A DNA stretch of 48,874 bases from assembly GCA_015065935.1 (NCBI GenBank), contig SVPI01000013.1, positions 1 through 48,874 on the forward strand, read 5' to 3'. The notes below the pieces were generated by a model. It had not been told where the DNA came from. It saw only the letters and a program-made list of their open reading frames with translations, and made no database searches. Positions 31,099 through 39,025 of this stretch are shown one piece after another (positions within the stretch are counted from its first letter, which is position 1; every line of letters begins with the position of its first letter). The position numbers and the translations under genes were made by a program. The DNA is from Oscillospiraceae bacterium. GTDB taxonomy: Bacteria > Bacillota > Clostridia > Oscillospirales > Acutalibacteraceae.

Positions 31099-31640
31099 TG
31101 CTTTTTGCCCTCCTTTAGTTTGCAATAAATATTACCTGCAATGCCGCAGAGGATTACAACAACAACGCTCGGAACCTCGGTAAAAAAGAGAACGGGCAAC
31201 GTTGCGATAAATAAAATAATGCAAAAAACGTCAACAAGACTTTTTTTAGCAAGGCTTATTACGGTGTGGCCAAGCAGTGCGCAAACAACGGCGCGAATGC
31301 CCGATAGTGCGCTCATAACAATGGGATAATCAAGGAAGCCCTGAAGCACCGAGGCAATAATTAAAATGATAACAACGCTTGGGAAAACAACGCCCAGTGT
31401 GGCAAGAATTCCGCCAAGGATTCCCGCCTGGTAAAAGCCGATAAAGGTGGCGGTGTTAACGGCGATAATACCAGGGGTGCACTGACCTACGGCATAGTAA
31501 TCAAGCAGTTGGTCATCGGTTGTCCAACCGTGCTTTTCAACAATTTCGCGGCGTAGCATTGGCAGCATTGAAAGGCCGCCGCCAAAGGTTAACACGCCTA
31601 TTTTGGCAAAGGTAATAAAAAGGTTTAGTAATTTGCGCAT
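31095..31640 (-). CDS. Chromate transporter family protein, first half-size subunit
   Basis: A 181-aa CHR-family protein with motif FAKIGVLTFGGGLSMLPML, the QCTPGIIAVNTATFIGY segment and about six membrane helices. GAGGTG precedes the ATG. It is the first gene of the two-gene chromate-transporter operon, transcribed from the divergent palindromic promoter shared with rlmD. Confidence 0.9.
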   Translation of the reverse strand: MRKLLNLFITFAKIGVLTFGGGLSMLPMLRREIVEKHGWTTDDQLLDYYAVGQCTPGIIAVNTATFIGFYQAGILGGILATLGVVFPSVVIILIIASVLQGFLDYPIVMSALSGIRAVVCALLGHTVISLAKKSLVDVFCIILFIATLPVLFFTEVPSVVVVILCGIAGNIYCKLKEGKKQ

Positions 31641-31668
31641 ATCACACCTCGTTTTTTGTGTCCTATAA

Positions 31669-31710
31669 AGTATAACACCCCTTGAAAATTATTGCAAGGG
31701 GTGTTATACT
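31669..31710. promoter_or_regulatory. 42-bp palindromic bidirectional promoter (chrA / rlmD)
   Basis: A perfect 16-bp inverted repeat, AGTATAACACCCCTTG (31669-31684) and its complement (31695-31710), surrounds a 10-bp centre. Each arm carries a TATACT -10. Plus strand: TTGAAA (31682-31687), 17-bp spacer, TATACT (31705-31710). Minus strand: TTGCAA (31697-31692), 17-bp spacer, TATACT (31674-31669). The two promoters interlock, so only one polymerase should bind at a time. Confidence 0.8.
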
Positions 31711-31739
31711 GACCATAATAAATTCAAAGGGGTATTTCC

Positions 31740-33086
31740 TTGCAAAAAAACGATGAAATAATTTTAGAAATTACCGATGTAACCGCTGAAGGCAGCGGTG
31801 TCGGCAGATATGAGGGAATGGCTGTTTTCGTGCCTCTTACAGCTGTTGGCGATAAGGCAAAGGTTCTGATTTTAAAGGTTAAGAAAAGCTATGCCTACGG
31901 AAAGCTTTTAGAGCTTTTAGAGGCTTCTCCCTATAGAATCGAAAACGATTGTCCTGTTTTTGCTCGTTGCGGCGGATGTGTCAGCCGTCATATTTCTTAT
32001 GTTAAGGAATGTGAGCTAAAGGAAAATCACGTTAAAAACTGCATTAATCGAATCGGAAAAATTGATTTATTACCTCAAAAAATTATTCCTGCACTTAAAA
32101 GCGAATGTTATCGCAACAAAGCGCAGTATCCCGTGTCGCAAAGTGGAAAATTCGGCTTCTTTGCAACACATTCTCATCGGGTTATTGAATGTAATAATTG
32201 TTCCCTTCAGCCGACAGAGTTTTCTGCAATTTGTGAAATTGTTGAGCGCTGGATAGCTAAGTATAATATATCTTTATATAACGAGGAAACACATTCGGGT
32301 GTTTTAAGGCATCTTTACCTGCGTAAGGGCGAAAAAACCAACGAAATTATGGTTGTTTTCGTTGTTAACGGCGAGAAATTAAGCCACTGCGAGGAAATTG
32401 TTGCCGAGTTGTTAAAAGCATTTCCCGAAGAAATTAAAAGTATTCAGTTAAATGTTAACCGTGAGGACACAAATGTAATATTAGGCGAAAAATGCGTTGT
32501 GCTTTTTGGAGAGGACCACATAACCGATATTATTTGCGATGTAAAGGTTAGAATTTCGCCCCTTTCCTTTTACCAGGTCAACCGAGATATGGCGGAAATT
32601 CTTTATAAAAAAGCCGCACAGTACGGCAGGGTAGAGGGCAAAAAAATTATTGACCTTTATTGTGGAACGGGTACCATCGGCCTTTCAATGGCGAGCCTTG
32701 CCAAAAAGGTTATTGGCGTTGAAATTATTGGAGCTGCCGTTGAAGATGCAAAAATTAACGCCCTGGCAAATGGTTTTAAAAATACCGAATTTATTTGCGG
32801 CGATGCCGCCGATGCGGCAAAGGAACTTGTGCGCCGAGGCGAAAAGGCCGATGTGGTTTTTCTTGACCCGCCGAGAAAGGGCTGCGAAAAACAGTTGCTT
32901 CAAACCGTTGCAAATGATTTTAGCCCCGAAAGAGTTGTTTATATTTCCTGTGACCCTGCAACGCTTGCTCGCGATGCCGCCGAGCTCCAAGGTTTAGGCT
33001 ACATTTTAAAGGAGTACACCCCCGTTGATTTATTCCCTCGAACAGCTCACGTTGAAACGGTAGCACTGTTTGAAAGAATTTCTTAA
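31740..33086 (+). CDS. rlmD: 23S rRNA (uracil-C5)-methyltransferase, RlmD/RlmCD type
   Basis: A SAM-dependent RNA m5U methyltransferase of the RumA/TrmA family, 448 aa. An N-terminal TRAM domain (about 1-60) and a CPVFARCGGC iron-sulfur cluster motif near residue 75 precede the Rossmann domain. The SAM site is IDLYCGTGTIGL, and the catalytic Cys is in VYISCDPATLARD. A TTG start has AAAGGGG 7 nt upstream. Which uracil it modifies (747, 1939 or both) cannot be told. Monocistronic with a terminator. Confidence 0.93.
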   Translation: MQKNDEIILEITDVTAEGSGVGRYEGMAVFVPLTAVGDKAKVLILKVKKSYAYGKLLELLEASPYRIENDCPVFARCGGCVSRHISYVKECELKENHVKNCINRIGKIDLLPQKIIPALKSECYRNKAQYPVSQSGKFGFFATHSHRVIECNNCSLQPTEFSAICEIVERWIAKYNISLYNEETHSGVLRHLYLRKGEKTNEIMVVFVVNGEKLSHCEEIVAELLKAFPEEIKSIQLNVNREDTNVILGEKCVVLFGEDHITDIICDVKVRISPLSFYQVNRDMAEILYKKAAQYGRVEGKKIIDLYCGTGTIGLSMASLAKKVIGVEIIGAAVEDAKINALANGFKNTEFICGDAADAAKELVRRGEKADVVFLDPPRKGCEKQLLQTVANDFSPERVVYISCDPATLARDAAELQGLGYILKEYTPVDLFPRTAHVETVALFERIS

Positions 33087-33090
33087 TATA

Positions 33091-33120
33091 AAAAACGGAT
33101 GCCAAAAAGCATCCGTTTTT
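33091..33120. terminator. Bidirectional terminator between rlmD and cotJC
   Basis: A 12-bp stem (33091-33102 with 33109-33120) and a 6-nt loop, with A and T flanks, 2 bp from the cotJC stop. Confidence 0.9.
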
Positions 33121-33122
33121 GT

Positions 33123-33731
33123 TTATTTTCCGCAGCCTTTATCAAAACTTGGGTTACAGGCGTAGAAGTTTTTAGCGTTTAGTTTATCGGTTGCAAGGCG
33201 CAGGCCTTCGCCGAATCTCTGATAATGAACAATTTCGCGCTCGCGGAGGAATTTCAATGGGTCGCGAATGTCGGGGTCATCTATAAGGCGAAGGAGATTA
33301 TCATAGGTTGTTCTTGCTTTTTCTTCTGCGGCAAGGTCCTCGTGAAGGTCGGTCAGCACATCGCCCTTAACGCTGAAATAAGCGGCTGTGAAGGGAACAC
33401 CAGAAGCTGCAACGGGATAAACGCCTGCTGTATGGTCAACAAAATAGGTGTCAAAACCGGAGGCTACGATTTCCTTTTCATCAAGCTCGCGTGTTAGCTG
33501 CTGTACCATTGCAGAAATCATTTCCATGTGGGCAAGCTCTTCGGTACCAATATCTGTAAGAAGACCTTTTAGTTCTGCATAGGGCATTGAATAACGCTGT
33601 GATAAATAGCGCATTGAAGCGGCAAGTTCGCCATCGGGACCGCCAAACTGACTGATTATAATTTTAGCGTATTTTGGGTTAGGATTTTTAATTTTTACAG
33701 GGTATTGAAGTTTTTTCTCATATTGCCACAT
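33123..33731 (-). CDS. cotJC: Spore coat protein CotJC, manganese-catalase family
   Basis: A 202-aa ferritin-like di-metal protein of the manganese catalase/CotJC family. ELAASMRYLSQRYSMP and TDIGTEELAHMEMISAMV carry the helical metal ligands (Glu..Glu-x-x-His), and RAARTT-like EEKARTTYDNLL completes the bundle. In Bacillus CotJC is an inner-coat component made under sigma-E. It is the third gene of cotJA-cotJB-cotJC, 3 bp after cotJB. Confidence 0.92.
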   Translation of the reverse strand: MWQYEKKLQYPVKIKNPNPKYAKIIISQFGGPDGELAASMRYLSQRYSMPYAELKGLLTDIGTEELAHMEMISAMVQQLTRELDEKEIVASGFDTYFVDHTAGVYPVAASGVPFTAAYFSVKGDVLTDLHEDLAAEEKARTTYDNLLRLIDDPDIRDPLKFLREREIVHYQRFGEGLRLATDKLNAKNFYACNPSFDKGCGK

Positions 33732-33734
33732 AAA

Positions 33735-34001
33735 TTATAATTCACTCTCCTTATATTCCCAGGGCCAGGGGTCGTTTACCCAAGTCCAACCGTTTGAAGC
33801 ACCGATGTCTTTTTTTGTGACCACAAAGCGACCGAATCGGGTTTCGTATTCTTTTATTAAAGCATTACGCTCTTTAATAAAGGCATCGCGGCGCATAAGT
33901 GCTTTTGAGTCGTTTTTGTGGGTATCAAGGTAAATCTCAAGCTCTAAAATGGCAAAGTCATAGGCGTGGATTCTGTGAGCCAGCATTGATTTTGTGTTCA
34001 T
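33735..34001 (-). CDS. cotJB: Spore coat protein CotJB
   Basis: An 88-aa protein. The motif AILELEIYLDTHKNDSKAL and the C-terminal WTWVNDPWPWEYKE are characteristic of CotJB. It overlaps cotJA by ATGA and immediately precedes cotJC. Confidence 0.92.
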   Translation of the reverse strand: MNTKSMLAHRIHAYDFAILELEIYLDTHKNDSKALMRRDAFIKERNALIKEYETRFGRFVVTKKDIGASNGWTWVNDPWPWEYKESEL

Positions 34002-34270
34002 TTCATACCACCCGCCATAAAAGGTTTATTAAGCTCGGGGAACAGTGTGCCGTTTTTAAAGGCAACTGTGGGTTCATATTCTTCTTTTAAAAACTGAAGC
34101 GGAACATACGCCATAGCTACAGGGGTTTCTGCGGGGAAACGTGAAGGGGCTTCTTGTCCGTTTTCACTTTGCTCCTTGCGCTTGGCAAAACTATTCAGCG
34201 CTCCGAAAATTCCTGTGTCGGAATAATCAGAACGCAATGCTCCGTTTAACTTAAAAATGTTGTCCTGCAA
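33998..34270 (-). CDS. cotJA: Spore coat associated protein CotJA
   Basis: A 90-aa protein with the CotJA core AMAYVPLQFL..YEPTVAFKNGTLFPELNKPF. It is longer than typical because of a 45-residue N-terminal part. A TTG start at 34270 follows AAGGAG by 9 nt. First gene of the cotJ operon, marking the organism as spore-forming. Confidence 0.9.
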   Translation of the reverse strand: MQDNIFKLNGALRSDYSDTGIFGALNSFAKRKEQSENGQEAPSRFPAETPVAMAYVPLQFLKEEYEPTVAFKNGTLFPELNKPFMAGGMK

Positions 34271-34331
34271 ATGCTTTCGCTCCTTTGCTTTGAATTTTTT
34301 GACAACTAGTTTTGGGGATTAACCCCTTAAC

Positions 34332-34359
34332 ATACTATGTACACGCCTAAACAAAAGTT
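34332..34359 (-). promoter_or_regulatory. Candidate sporulation-sigma (sigma-K/E like) promoter of cotJ
   Basis: Minus strand AAC (34359-34357), 17 bp, CATAGTAT (34339-34332) fits the sigma-K pattern AC-N16/17-CATAnnnT. No good sigma-A promoter is seen upstream of cotJA. The -35 match is short, so this is tentative; in Bacillus cotJ depends on sigma-E. Confidence 0.35.
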
Positions 34360-34434
34360 AAATGCTGTATAAATTTTTCTTTATTTTTTTAACTACATAT
34401 GGTATTATCTATTATATATGTCAGGAGTGATATT

Positions 34435-35355
34435 TTGAACTGGAACGAAATAACCGTTAATGTATCGGTAGCAGATGTTGAAACGGCATCGGCCATTGCT
34501 AATATGACGGTGCATTATGGCATTTATATTGAGGATTATTCTGATTTAGAGCAAAGCGCTTGGGATATTGCTCACATTGATTTAATTGATGAGGAATTAA
34601 TTGCAAAGGATAGGAACATTGCTAAAATTCATATTTACATTCCCGAAGAGGAAAATGTTACCGAATCTATTGCTTTTCTCGGTCAGCGCCTTGAGCACGA
34701 AAAAATCGGTTATCAGGTAGAAACCTTAAAGGTTACTGATAAGGACTGGAACGAAAATTGGAAAAAGTTTTTTGTTCCCACCGAAATCGGCAAAAAACTT
34801 GCTATTGTTCCAAGCTGGGAAACCTATGATAATGTAAGCGGCCGCAAAATTTTATCCATTGACCCGGGTGCCGCATTTGGAACAGGAACCCACGCAACAA
34901 CCAGCCTTTGCCTTGAACTTCTTGAAAATTATATTACCGAAGGCTCAAAAATGCTTGATGTTGGTTGCGGAAGCGGTATTTTGGCGGTTGCCTCGGCTCT
35001 GCTTGGTGCCGATGAGGCACTTGGTGTAGACATTGATTCGGTAGCCGTTAAGGTTGCAAAAGAGAATGCCGAAATTAATGCTGTGTCAGAAAAAGTAAAA
35101 TTTGAGGTTGGCGACCTTACTGAAACGGTAAGGGGAAAATATAACGTTATCTGCGCAAACATTGTTGCCGATGCAATAATTATGCTTTCAAAAGGTATAA
35201 AAAACTTTTTTGCACCTGATGCGGTTTACATTGTTTCGGGAATCATTGATATTCGTGCCGATGAGGTTAAAGAAGCCCTTAATGGTTACGGACTTAAAAT
35301 AATTGAAGAGCGTAAAAAGGATAACTGGTACGCTTTTGTTTTAAAGGAGTGTTAG
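34435..35355 (+). CDS. prmA: Ribosomal protein L11 methyltransferase PrmA
   Basis: A 306-aa SAM-dependent enzyme that trimethylates ribosomal protein L11. The N-terminal substrate-recognition domain (about 1-100) is followed by DPGAAFGTGTHATTSLCLE and the SAM motif MLDVGCGSGILAVAS. ICANIVADAI is the catalytic-loop NI/LA-type motif. A TTG at 34435 is chosen because AGGAGTGA lies 4 nt upstream. prfB follows by 1 bp. Confidence 0.95.
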   Translation: MNWNEITVNVSVADVETASAIANMTVHYGIYIEDYSDLEQSAWDIAHIDLIDEELIAKDRNIAKIHIYIPEEENVTESIAFLGQRLEHEKIGYQVETLKVTDKDWNENWKKFFVPTEIGKKLAIVPSWETYDNVSGRKILSIDPGAAFGTGTHATTSLCLELLENYITEGSKMLDVGCGSGILAVASALLGADEALGVDIDSVAVKVAKENAEINAVSEKVKFEVGDLTETVRGKYNVICANIVADAIIMLSKGIKNFFAPDAVYIVSGIIDIRADEVKEALNGYGLKIIEERKKDNWYAFVLKEC

Positions 35356-35356
35356 T

Positions 35357-36469
35357 TTGTTAGAATTTGAAGAGCAACGCCTGAAACTTCGCGGTTTTGC
35401 TGATGAGCTTGCCGATTTAAAGGAAGCGCTTTCTTATGATGGCGTGAAAGAAAAAATCACAGAGCTTGAAGCAATAACTGCAAAAGAGGATTTTTGGGGC
35501 GACCTTGAAAATTCTCAAAAGGTGCTTCAGCAAATCAGCCAGCTTAAAAATATTGTTGCAAATTATGATAAACTCAGTTCCTCTTTTGAGGATACGCTTA
35601 CCCTAATTGATATGGCTGATGAGGAGGGAGATTTATCCCTGCTTGATGAGGTGACAGTGGCTGTTAACGATTTTTGTGAGGACCTGGCAAATCAGCGTCT
35701 TCAAACGCTGCTGAGCGGTGAATATGATGCCAATAATGCAATTTTAACCTTTCATTCGGGTGCCGGTGGTACCGAAGCGCAAGACTGGGTGCAGATGCTG
35801 GTGCGAATGTACACACACTGGGCAGAATCTAAAAAATTCAAGGTTAAACTTGTGGATTTTCTCGATGGCGAAGAGGCAGGTCTTAAAAGTGCGGTTTTGC
35901 TTATTGAAGGTCTTAACTGCTACGGTTATTTAAAAAGTGAATCGGGTGTTCACAGGCTTGTTCGCGTTTCTCCCTTTGATTCCTCCGGTAGGCGACATAC
36001 CTCCTTTGCTTCGGTTGAGGTAATGCCTGAAATTACCGATGATGTTCAGGTTGAAATTAGGGAAGAAGACCTTAAGGTTGACACCTATCGCTCAAGCGGT
36101 GCGGGCGGTCAGCACGTTAATAAAACCGAGTCGGCAATTCGCATAACCCACATTCCAACAGGAATAGTTGTTGCCTGCCAAAATGAGCGTAGTCAGCACC
36201 AAAACAGGGAAATGGCAATGAAAATGCTTAAATCAAAGCTTATTGAAATTAAGGAGCGCGAGCACCTCGATAAAATTGAGGATATAAAGGGCGTTCAAAA
36301 GGAAATTGCCTGGGGCTCGCAAATTAGGTCCTATGTATTTATGCCTTATACCCTTGTTAAGGATAACCGAACAGGCTTTGAATCCGGCAATGTTGGCGCC
36401 GTTATGGATGGCGATTTAGATGGTTTTATAAATGCATATTTAAAACATTCGGCAAATGCTGATAAATAA
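35357..36469 (+). CDS. prfB: Peptide chain release factor 2
   Basis: RF2 reads UGA and UAA stop codons and triggers peptide release. It is 370 aa with the anticodon-like SPF in VSPFDSSGRRHTSF and the catalytic GGQ near residue 250 (SSGAGGQHVNKTES). The reading frame is continuous: the usual early in-frame TGA with a CTTTGA slippery site is absent, so this prfB lacks the autoregulatory +1 frameshift. TTG start, AAGGAG 7 nt upstream. Confidence 0.96.
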   Translation: MLEFEEQRLKLRGFADELADLKEALSYDGVKEKITELEAITAKEDFWGDLENSQKVLQQISQLKNIVANYDKLSSSFEDTLTLIDMADEEGDLSLLDEVTVAVNDFCEDLANQRLQTLLSGEYDANNAILTFHSGAGGTEAQDWVQMLVRMYTHWAESKKFKVKLVDFLDGEEAGLKSAVLLIEGLNCYGYLKSESGVHRLVRVSPFDSSGRRHTSFASVEVMPEITDDVQVEIREEDLKVDTYRSSGAGGQHVNKTESAIRITHIPTGIVVACQNERSQHQNREMAMKMLKSKLIEIKEREHLDKIEDIKGVQKEIAWGSQIRSYVFMPYTLVKDNRTGFESGNVGAVMDGDLDGFINAYLKHSANADK

Positions 36470-36481
36470 GGAGAAATAAAA

Positions 36482-37474
36482 ATGAAAAAACTGGTTTCTG
36501 TTTTACTTTTAGTGTCTTTAATAGGCGCAATGCTTTGCGGTTGTGGTAAAAATCGTGAAATGTACACCGAAAACCTTGCAAAATATGTAAAAGCAGGGGA
36601 ATATTTAGGTATTGAAATTGATACCAAATCTAAAGAATATACCGAAATTCACAAGGAACTTTACGATGCCGATATGGCGGATAACCTTATAGAGGTTAAA
36701 GAGGGTACTGCCGCAAATGGCGACCTTGTTGTAATTGACTATGTTGGCAAAAAAGATGGTGTTGCCTTTGATGGCGGCACAGCCAGCGGTTATGAGCTGG
36801 AGCTTGGCTCTAACAGCTTTATCGATGGCTTTGAGTCGGGAATTGTTGGCCACGAATTTGGAACAAAATTTGACCTTAATTTAAAATTCCCCGAATCCTA
36901 TCTTAATGAGGATTTAGCAGGCAAGGCAGTTGTTTTTGAGGTTACACTTCATAGCAAAAAGGTTGTTCCCGAGCTTGATGCAGCACTGGCTCAAAAAATG
37001 GGCTTTGCTGACATAGCCGCCTATGAGGCCGACCTTAAGGACCGTGCCCTTAAGCAGTTTTGCTTCATTAAGGTTGTCGGCAGCTTTTCAGTAACCGATT
37101 ATCCTGAGGATGAAATCGAAACTTACTATAATTCTATCGCAAAATATTACACCGAGATGGCAAGTGCATACGGTATGACCTTTGAGCAGTTTTTAACAGC
37201 AAACAATATGACCGAAGAGACCTTTAAAACTCAGCTTACCGAATATAGCATTAAGCCTTCTATGAAAAACGAAATGTATCTTTATTACATTTTTGACAAA
37301 GAAAAGTTAGAGCTTCCAAAAGAGGAAATTGATAAGCAGATTGCCGCTGCGGCTGAAGCTGAGGGTACAACCGTTGCCGAAATTAAAAAGAGTGGCGAAA
37401 CCTACGCTTTTGAGGTTATGGCAGTTAAGGAAATCACCCTTTCTTATCTTGTTTCAAAGGCAGTAATTGAATAA
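36482..37474 (+). CDS. Extracytoplasmic trigger-factor-like FKBP peptidyl-prolyl isomerase lipoprotein
   Basis: A 330-aa lipoprotein; the signal peptide ends in LCG-C with lipidated Cys21. An FKBP-type PPIase domain (about 78-160: GDLVVIDYVGKKDGVAFDGG, FIDGFESGIVGH) is followed by a trigger-factor C-terminal helical domain (about 170-330). The ribosome-binding N-terminal domain of normal trigger factor is replaced by the lipoprotein signal. It therefore probably folds secreted proteins at the outer face of the membrane. AAGGAG precedes the ATG. Confidence 0.88.
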   Translation: MKKLVSVLLLVSLIGAMLCGCGKNREMYTENLAKYVKAGEYLGIEIDTKSKEYTEIHKELYDADMADNLIEVKEGTAANGDLVVIDYVGKKDGVAFDGGTASGYELELGSNSFIDGFESGIVGHEFGTKFDLNLKFPESYLNEDLAGKAVVFEVTLHSKKVVPELDAALAQKMGFADIAAYEADLKDRALKQFCFIKVVGSFSVTDYPEDEIETYYNSIAKYYTEMASAYGMTFEQFLTANNMTEETFKTQLTEYSIKPSMKNEMYLYYIFDKEKLELPKEEIDKQIAAAAEAEGTTVAEIKKSGETYAFEVMAVKEITLSYLVSKAVIE

Positions 37475-38030
37475 AATGTTGCTTTTACATAAAATAGCCG
37501 AGGATGAGATTTTCGCTGAAAATCTATCCGAATCAGTTTTTAAAAGAGTAAATGAAAAAACTAAAAAAGCCGATAAAGCACAGTCTTTATCGGCTTATAG
37601 TTGTTTAAATAAATTGCTTTCACTTATGAAAATTGATGATGAGGTTATTTTACAGGAAAACGGCAAACCCACCTTAAAACAAGGCGGAGCATTTATTAGC
37701 GTTTCCCATTCGAAAAATTTTGTTTTGTGCGGAATTTCCAAGCATCCAATTGGGGTAGATTTAGAAAAAATGCGCCCCATTAACCTAAAAGTTGCAAAGC
37801 GCTTTTGCAGCGAAAATGAACTTAAAAACTGCAAAAACGAGCGAGATTTTTTCAAAATTTGGACCCTTAAAGAGGCATATTTTAAACTTTATGGTAGCGT
37901 TTTAGATATAAAAAAAGTTGAGTTTACTTTTATTGCAGATGAGGTACATTGTAGTGATAAAAAAATAAAGGCCAAATCGTTTCTTAAAAACGACCTGGCC
38001 ATTGCTGTTTGCGAAAAAATTATTCCGTGA
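37467..38030 (+). CDS. 4'-phosphopantetheinyl transferase, Sfp-like
   Basis: A 187-aa enzyme that transfers phosphopantetheine from CoA to a carrier-protein serine. GVDLEKMRPIN and FFKIWTLKEAYFKLYG hold the Mg ligands (Asp, Glu) and catalytic Lys of the ACPS superfamily. A TTG at 37467 overlaps the previous stop by 8 nt and has AAAGG 6 nt upstream; the ATG at 37476 is a weaker alternative. No NRPS or PKS lies in the window, so it may serve fatty-acid ACP or a distant cluster. Confidence 0.88.
   Translation: MNKMLLLHKIAEDEIFAENLSESVFKRVNEKTKKADKAQSLSAYSCLNKLLSLMKIDDEVILQENGKPTLKQGGAFISVSHSKNFVLCGISKHPIGVDLEKMRPINLKVAKRFCSENELKNCKNERDFFKIWTLKEAYFKLYGSVLDIKKVEFTFIADEVHCSDKKIKAKSFLKNDLAIAVCEKIIP
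37955..38000 (-). terminator. Terminator of the 38020 XRE gene, inside the sfp-like coding region
   Basis: GGCCA..TCGTTT and its complement form an 11-bp stem (37970-38000) with a 2x2 internal loop. On the minus strand it is followed by TTTATTTTTTTATC, so it terminates the convergent XRE gene while lying in sfp coding sequence. Confidence 0.7.
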
Positions 38031-38394
38031 TTTCGGCTTCCTTTTTAACATTTTCTAAAATTTCGTTAAGACGGTTTTTGGGAAGCTTTCTAAGGGCTAA
38101 AATTAGCTCCTGCTCGTTGTTTGTTGCAGTGAAAGGGATTAAATCTGCTATGGTATTTTTATCCTTTCCGGCATCGTTGAAAACGGCTACATAAGGGCCA
38201 TTTAAGCCATAAATTATTTCAGGCTTCACCTTAAAAAAGTTTGTGAGCTTTAGGACATCGCTTGCGCTGAATTCACCGGATTTTTCCTTTTTTGAATATG
38301 CTGAACGAGTTATTCCAAACAGGTCGGCTATTTTTTCTTGCGAAACCTTGCGCTCGGTGCGGAGTTTTTTAATGTTTTCATTGATTTCTTTCAT
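38020..38394 (-). CDS. XRE-family transcriptional regulator, 124 aa
   Basis: An N-terminal XRE HTH (residues 8-62: RTERKVSQEKIADLFGITRS) is followed by a 60-residue charged helical tail of unknown function. GGGAGAAG precedes the ATG. It is convergent with the sfp-like gene (11-bp overlap of the 3' ends) and divergent from tRNA-Thr. Its target is unknown. Confidence 0.88.
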   Translation of the reverse strand: MKEINENIKKLRTERKVSQEKIADLFGITRSAYSKKEKSGEFSASDVLKLTNFFKVKPEIIYGLNGPYVAVFNDAGKDKNTIADLIPFTATNNEQELILALRKLPKNRLNEILENVKKEAEITE

Positions 38395-38416
38395 AAAAAC
38401 TTCTCCCTAATTCATC

Positions 38417-38445
38417 TTGACTTAATATTAAAAAATTGTTATAAT
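38417..38445 (+). promoter_or_regulatory. Promoter of tRNA-Thr
   Basis: TTGACT (38417-38422), 17-bp spacer, consensus TATAAT (38440-38445), 43 bp before the tRNA. Confidence 0.85.
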
Positions 38446-38488
38446 GACTGTTGTTTGTCGAAACGCTTTCCATTATAATAAAAAACGT

Positions 38489-38564
38489 GCTGAAGTGGCT
38501 CAGTCGGTAGAGCAGCTGATTCGTAATCAGCAGATCGTGGGTTCGAGTCCCATCTTCAGCTCCA
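38489..38564 (+). tRNA. tRNA-Thr(CGT)
   Basis: A 76-nt tRNA with encoded CCA. All stems pair: GCTGAAG/CTTCAGC, GCTC/GAGC, GCTGA/TCAGC, GTGGG/CCCAT with one wobble. Anticodon loop TTCGTAA gives CGT, reading ACG. Confidence 0.97.
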
Positions 38565-38565
38565 G

Positions 38566-38601
38566 ATAAACGGCGGAGCAACCTGCCGTTTATTTTATTT
38601 T
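38566..38601 (+). terminator. Terminator after tRNA-Thr
   Basis: ATAAACGGC / GCCGTTTAT stem (38566-38574 with 38585-38593), 10-nt loop, then TTTATTTT. Confidence 0.85.
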
Positions 38602-38659
38602 ATACACTGTGTAAGATTTTGTCAAGATTTGTTGATTTTTGCATTTTGGAGGTGATTTT

Positions 38660-39025
38660 TTGCTTACAACCGAGCCTAAACATATTTTTGAGCCCAATGA
38701 ATTTGCCTGTGGTCAGGCAGTGCTTGCAATGCTGTTTGATTTGGATGTTTTTGAGGTTATTAATGAACTGCAAAATGAGCGAGAAACCACACTAAAAGAA
38801 ATGCTTGATTTTGTTGAAAACAGGGGAGTGGAGGTTTCAAAAGTAAAAGGGCAAGCAAGCACAATAAGCGATTTGCCGCAAATATGTGTTTTAAGCCTTG
38901 AAACGCCCCATTGCTGGCATTGGTCACTATATTTTAAAGGCAAATTTTACGACCCCGAATACGGCGTTTTGAACGATTTTCCACCAAGCAAAAGACGTTA
39001 TTTTTTTGAAATTAAAAACACATAA
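38660..39025 (+). CDS. Small papain/C39-like cysteine peptidase fold protein
   Basis: A 121-aa protein with Cys17 in FACGQAVLAML, His84/His87 in PHCWHWSLYF and Asp98 in FYDPEYG. This is the Cys-His-Asp order and spacing of C39/papain-like peptidases. There is no signal peptide, ABC domain or substrate-like partner nearby, so it is not a bacteriocin processor by context. TTG at 38660 is chosen since GGAGGTG lies 5 nt upstream. It is followed by a long hairpin terminator. Activity is inferred from residues only. Confidence 0.75.
   Translation: MLTTEPKHIFEPNEFACGQAVLAMLFDLDVFEVINELQNERETTLKEMLDFVENRGVEVSKVKGQASTISDLPQICVLSLETPHCWHWSLYFKGKFYDPEYGVLNDFPPSKRRYFFEIKNT

Noticed and set aside
35357-35450. 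Programmed frameshift site in prfB
   Set aside because: No in-frame TGA or CTTTGA element; the frame is continuous.
38378-38581. Minus-strand ORF with GTRTHDLLITNQLLYRLSH
   Set aside because: Antisense reading of tRNA-Thr; no RBS.
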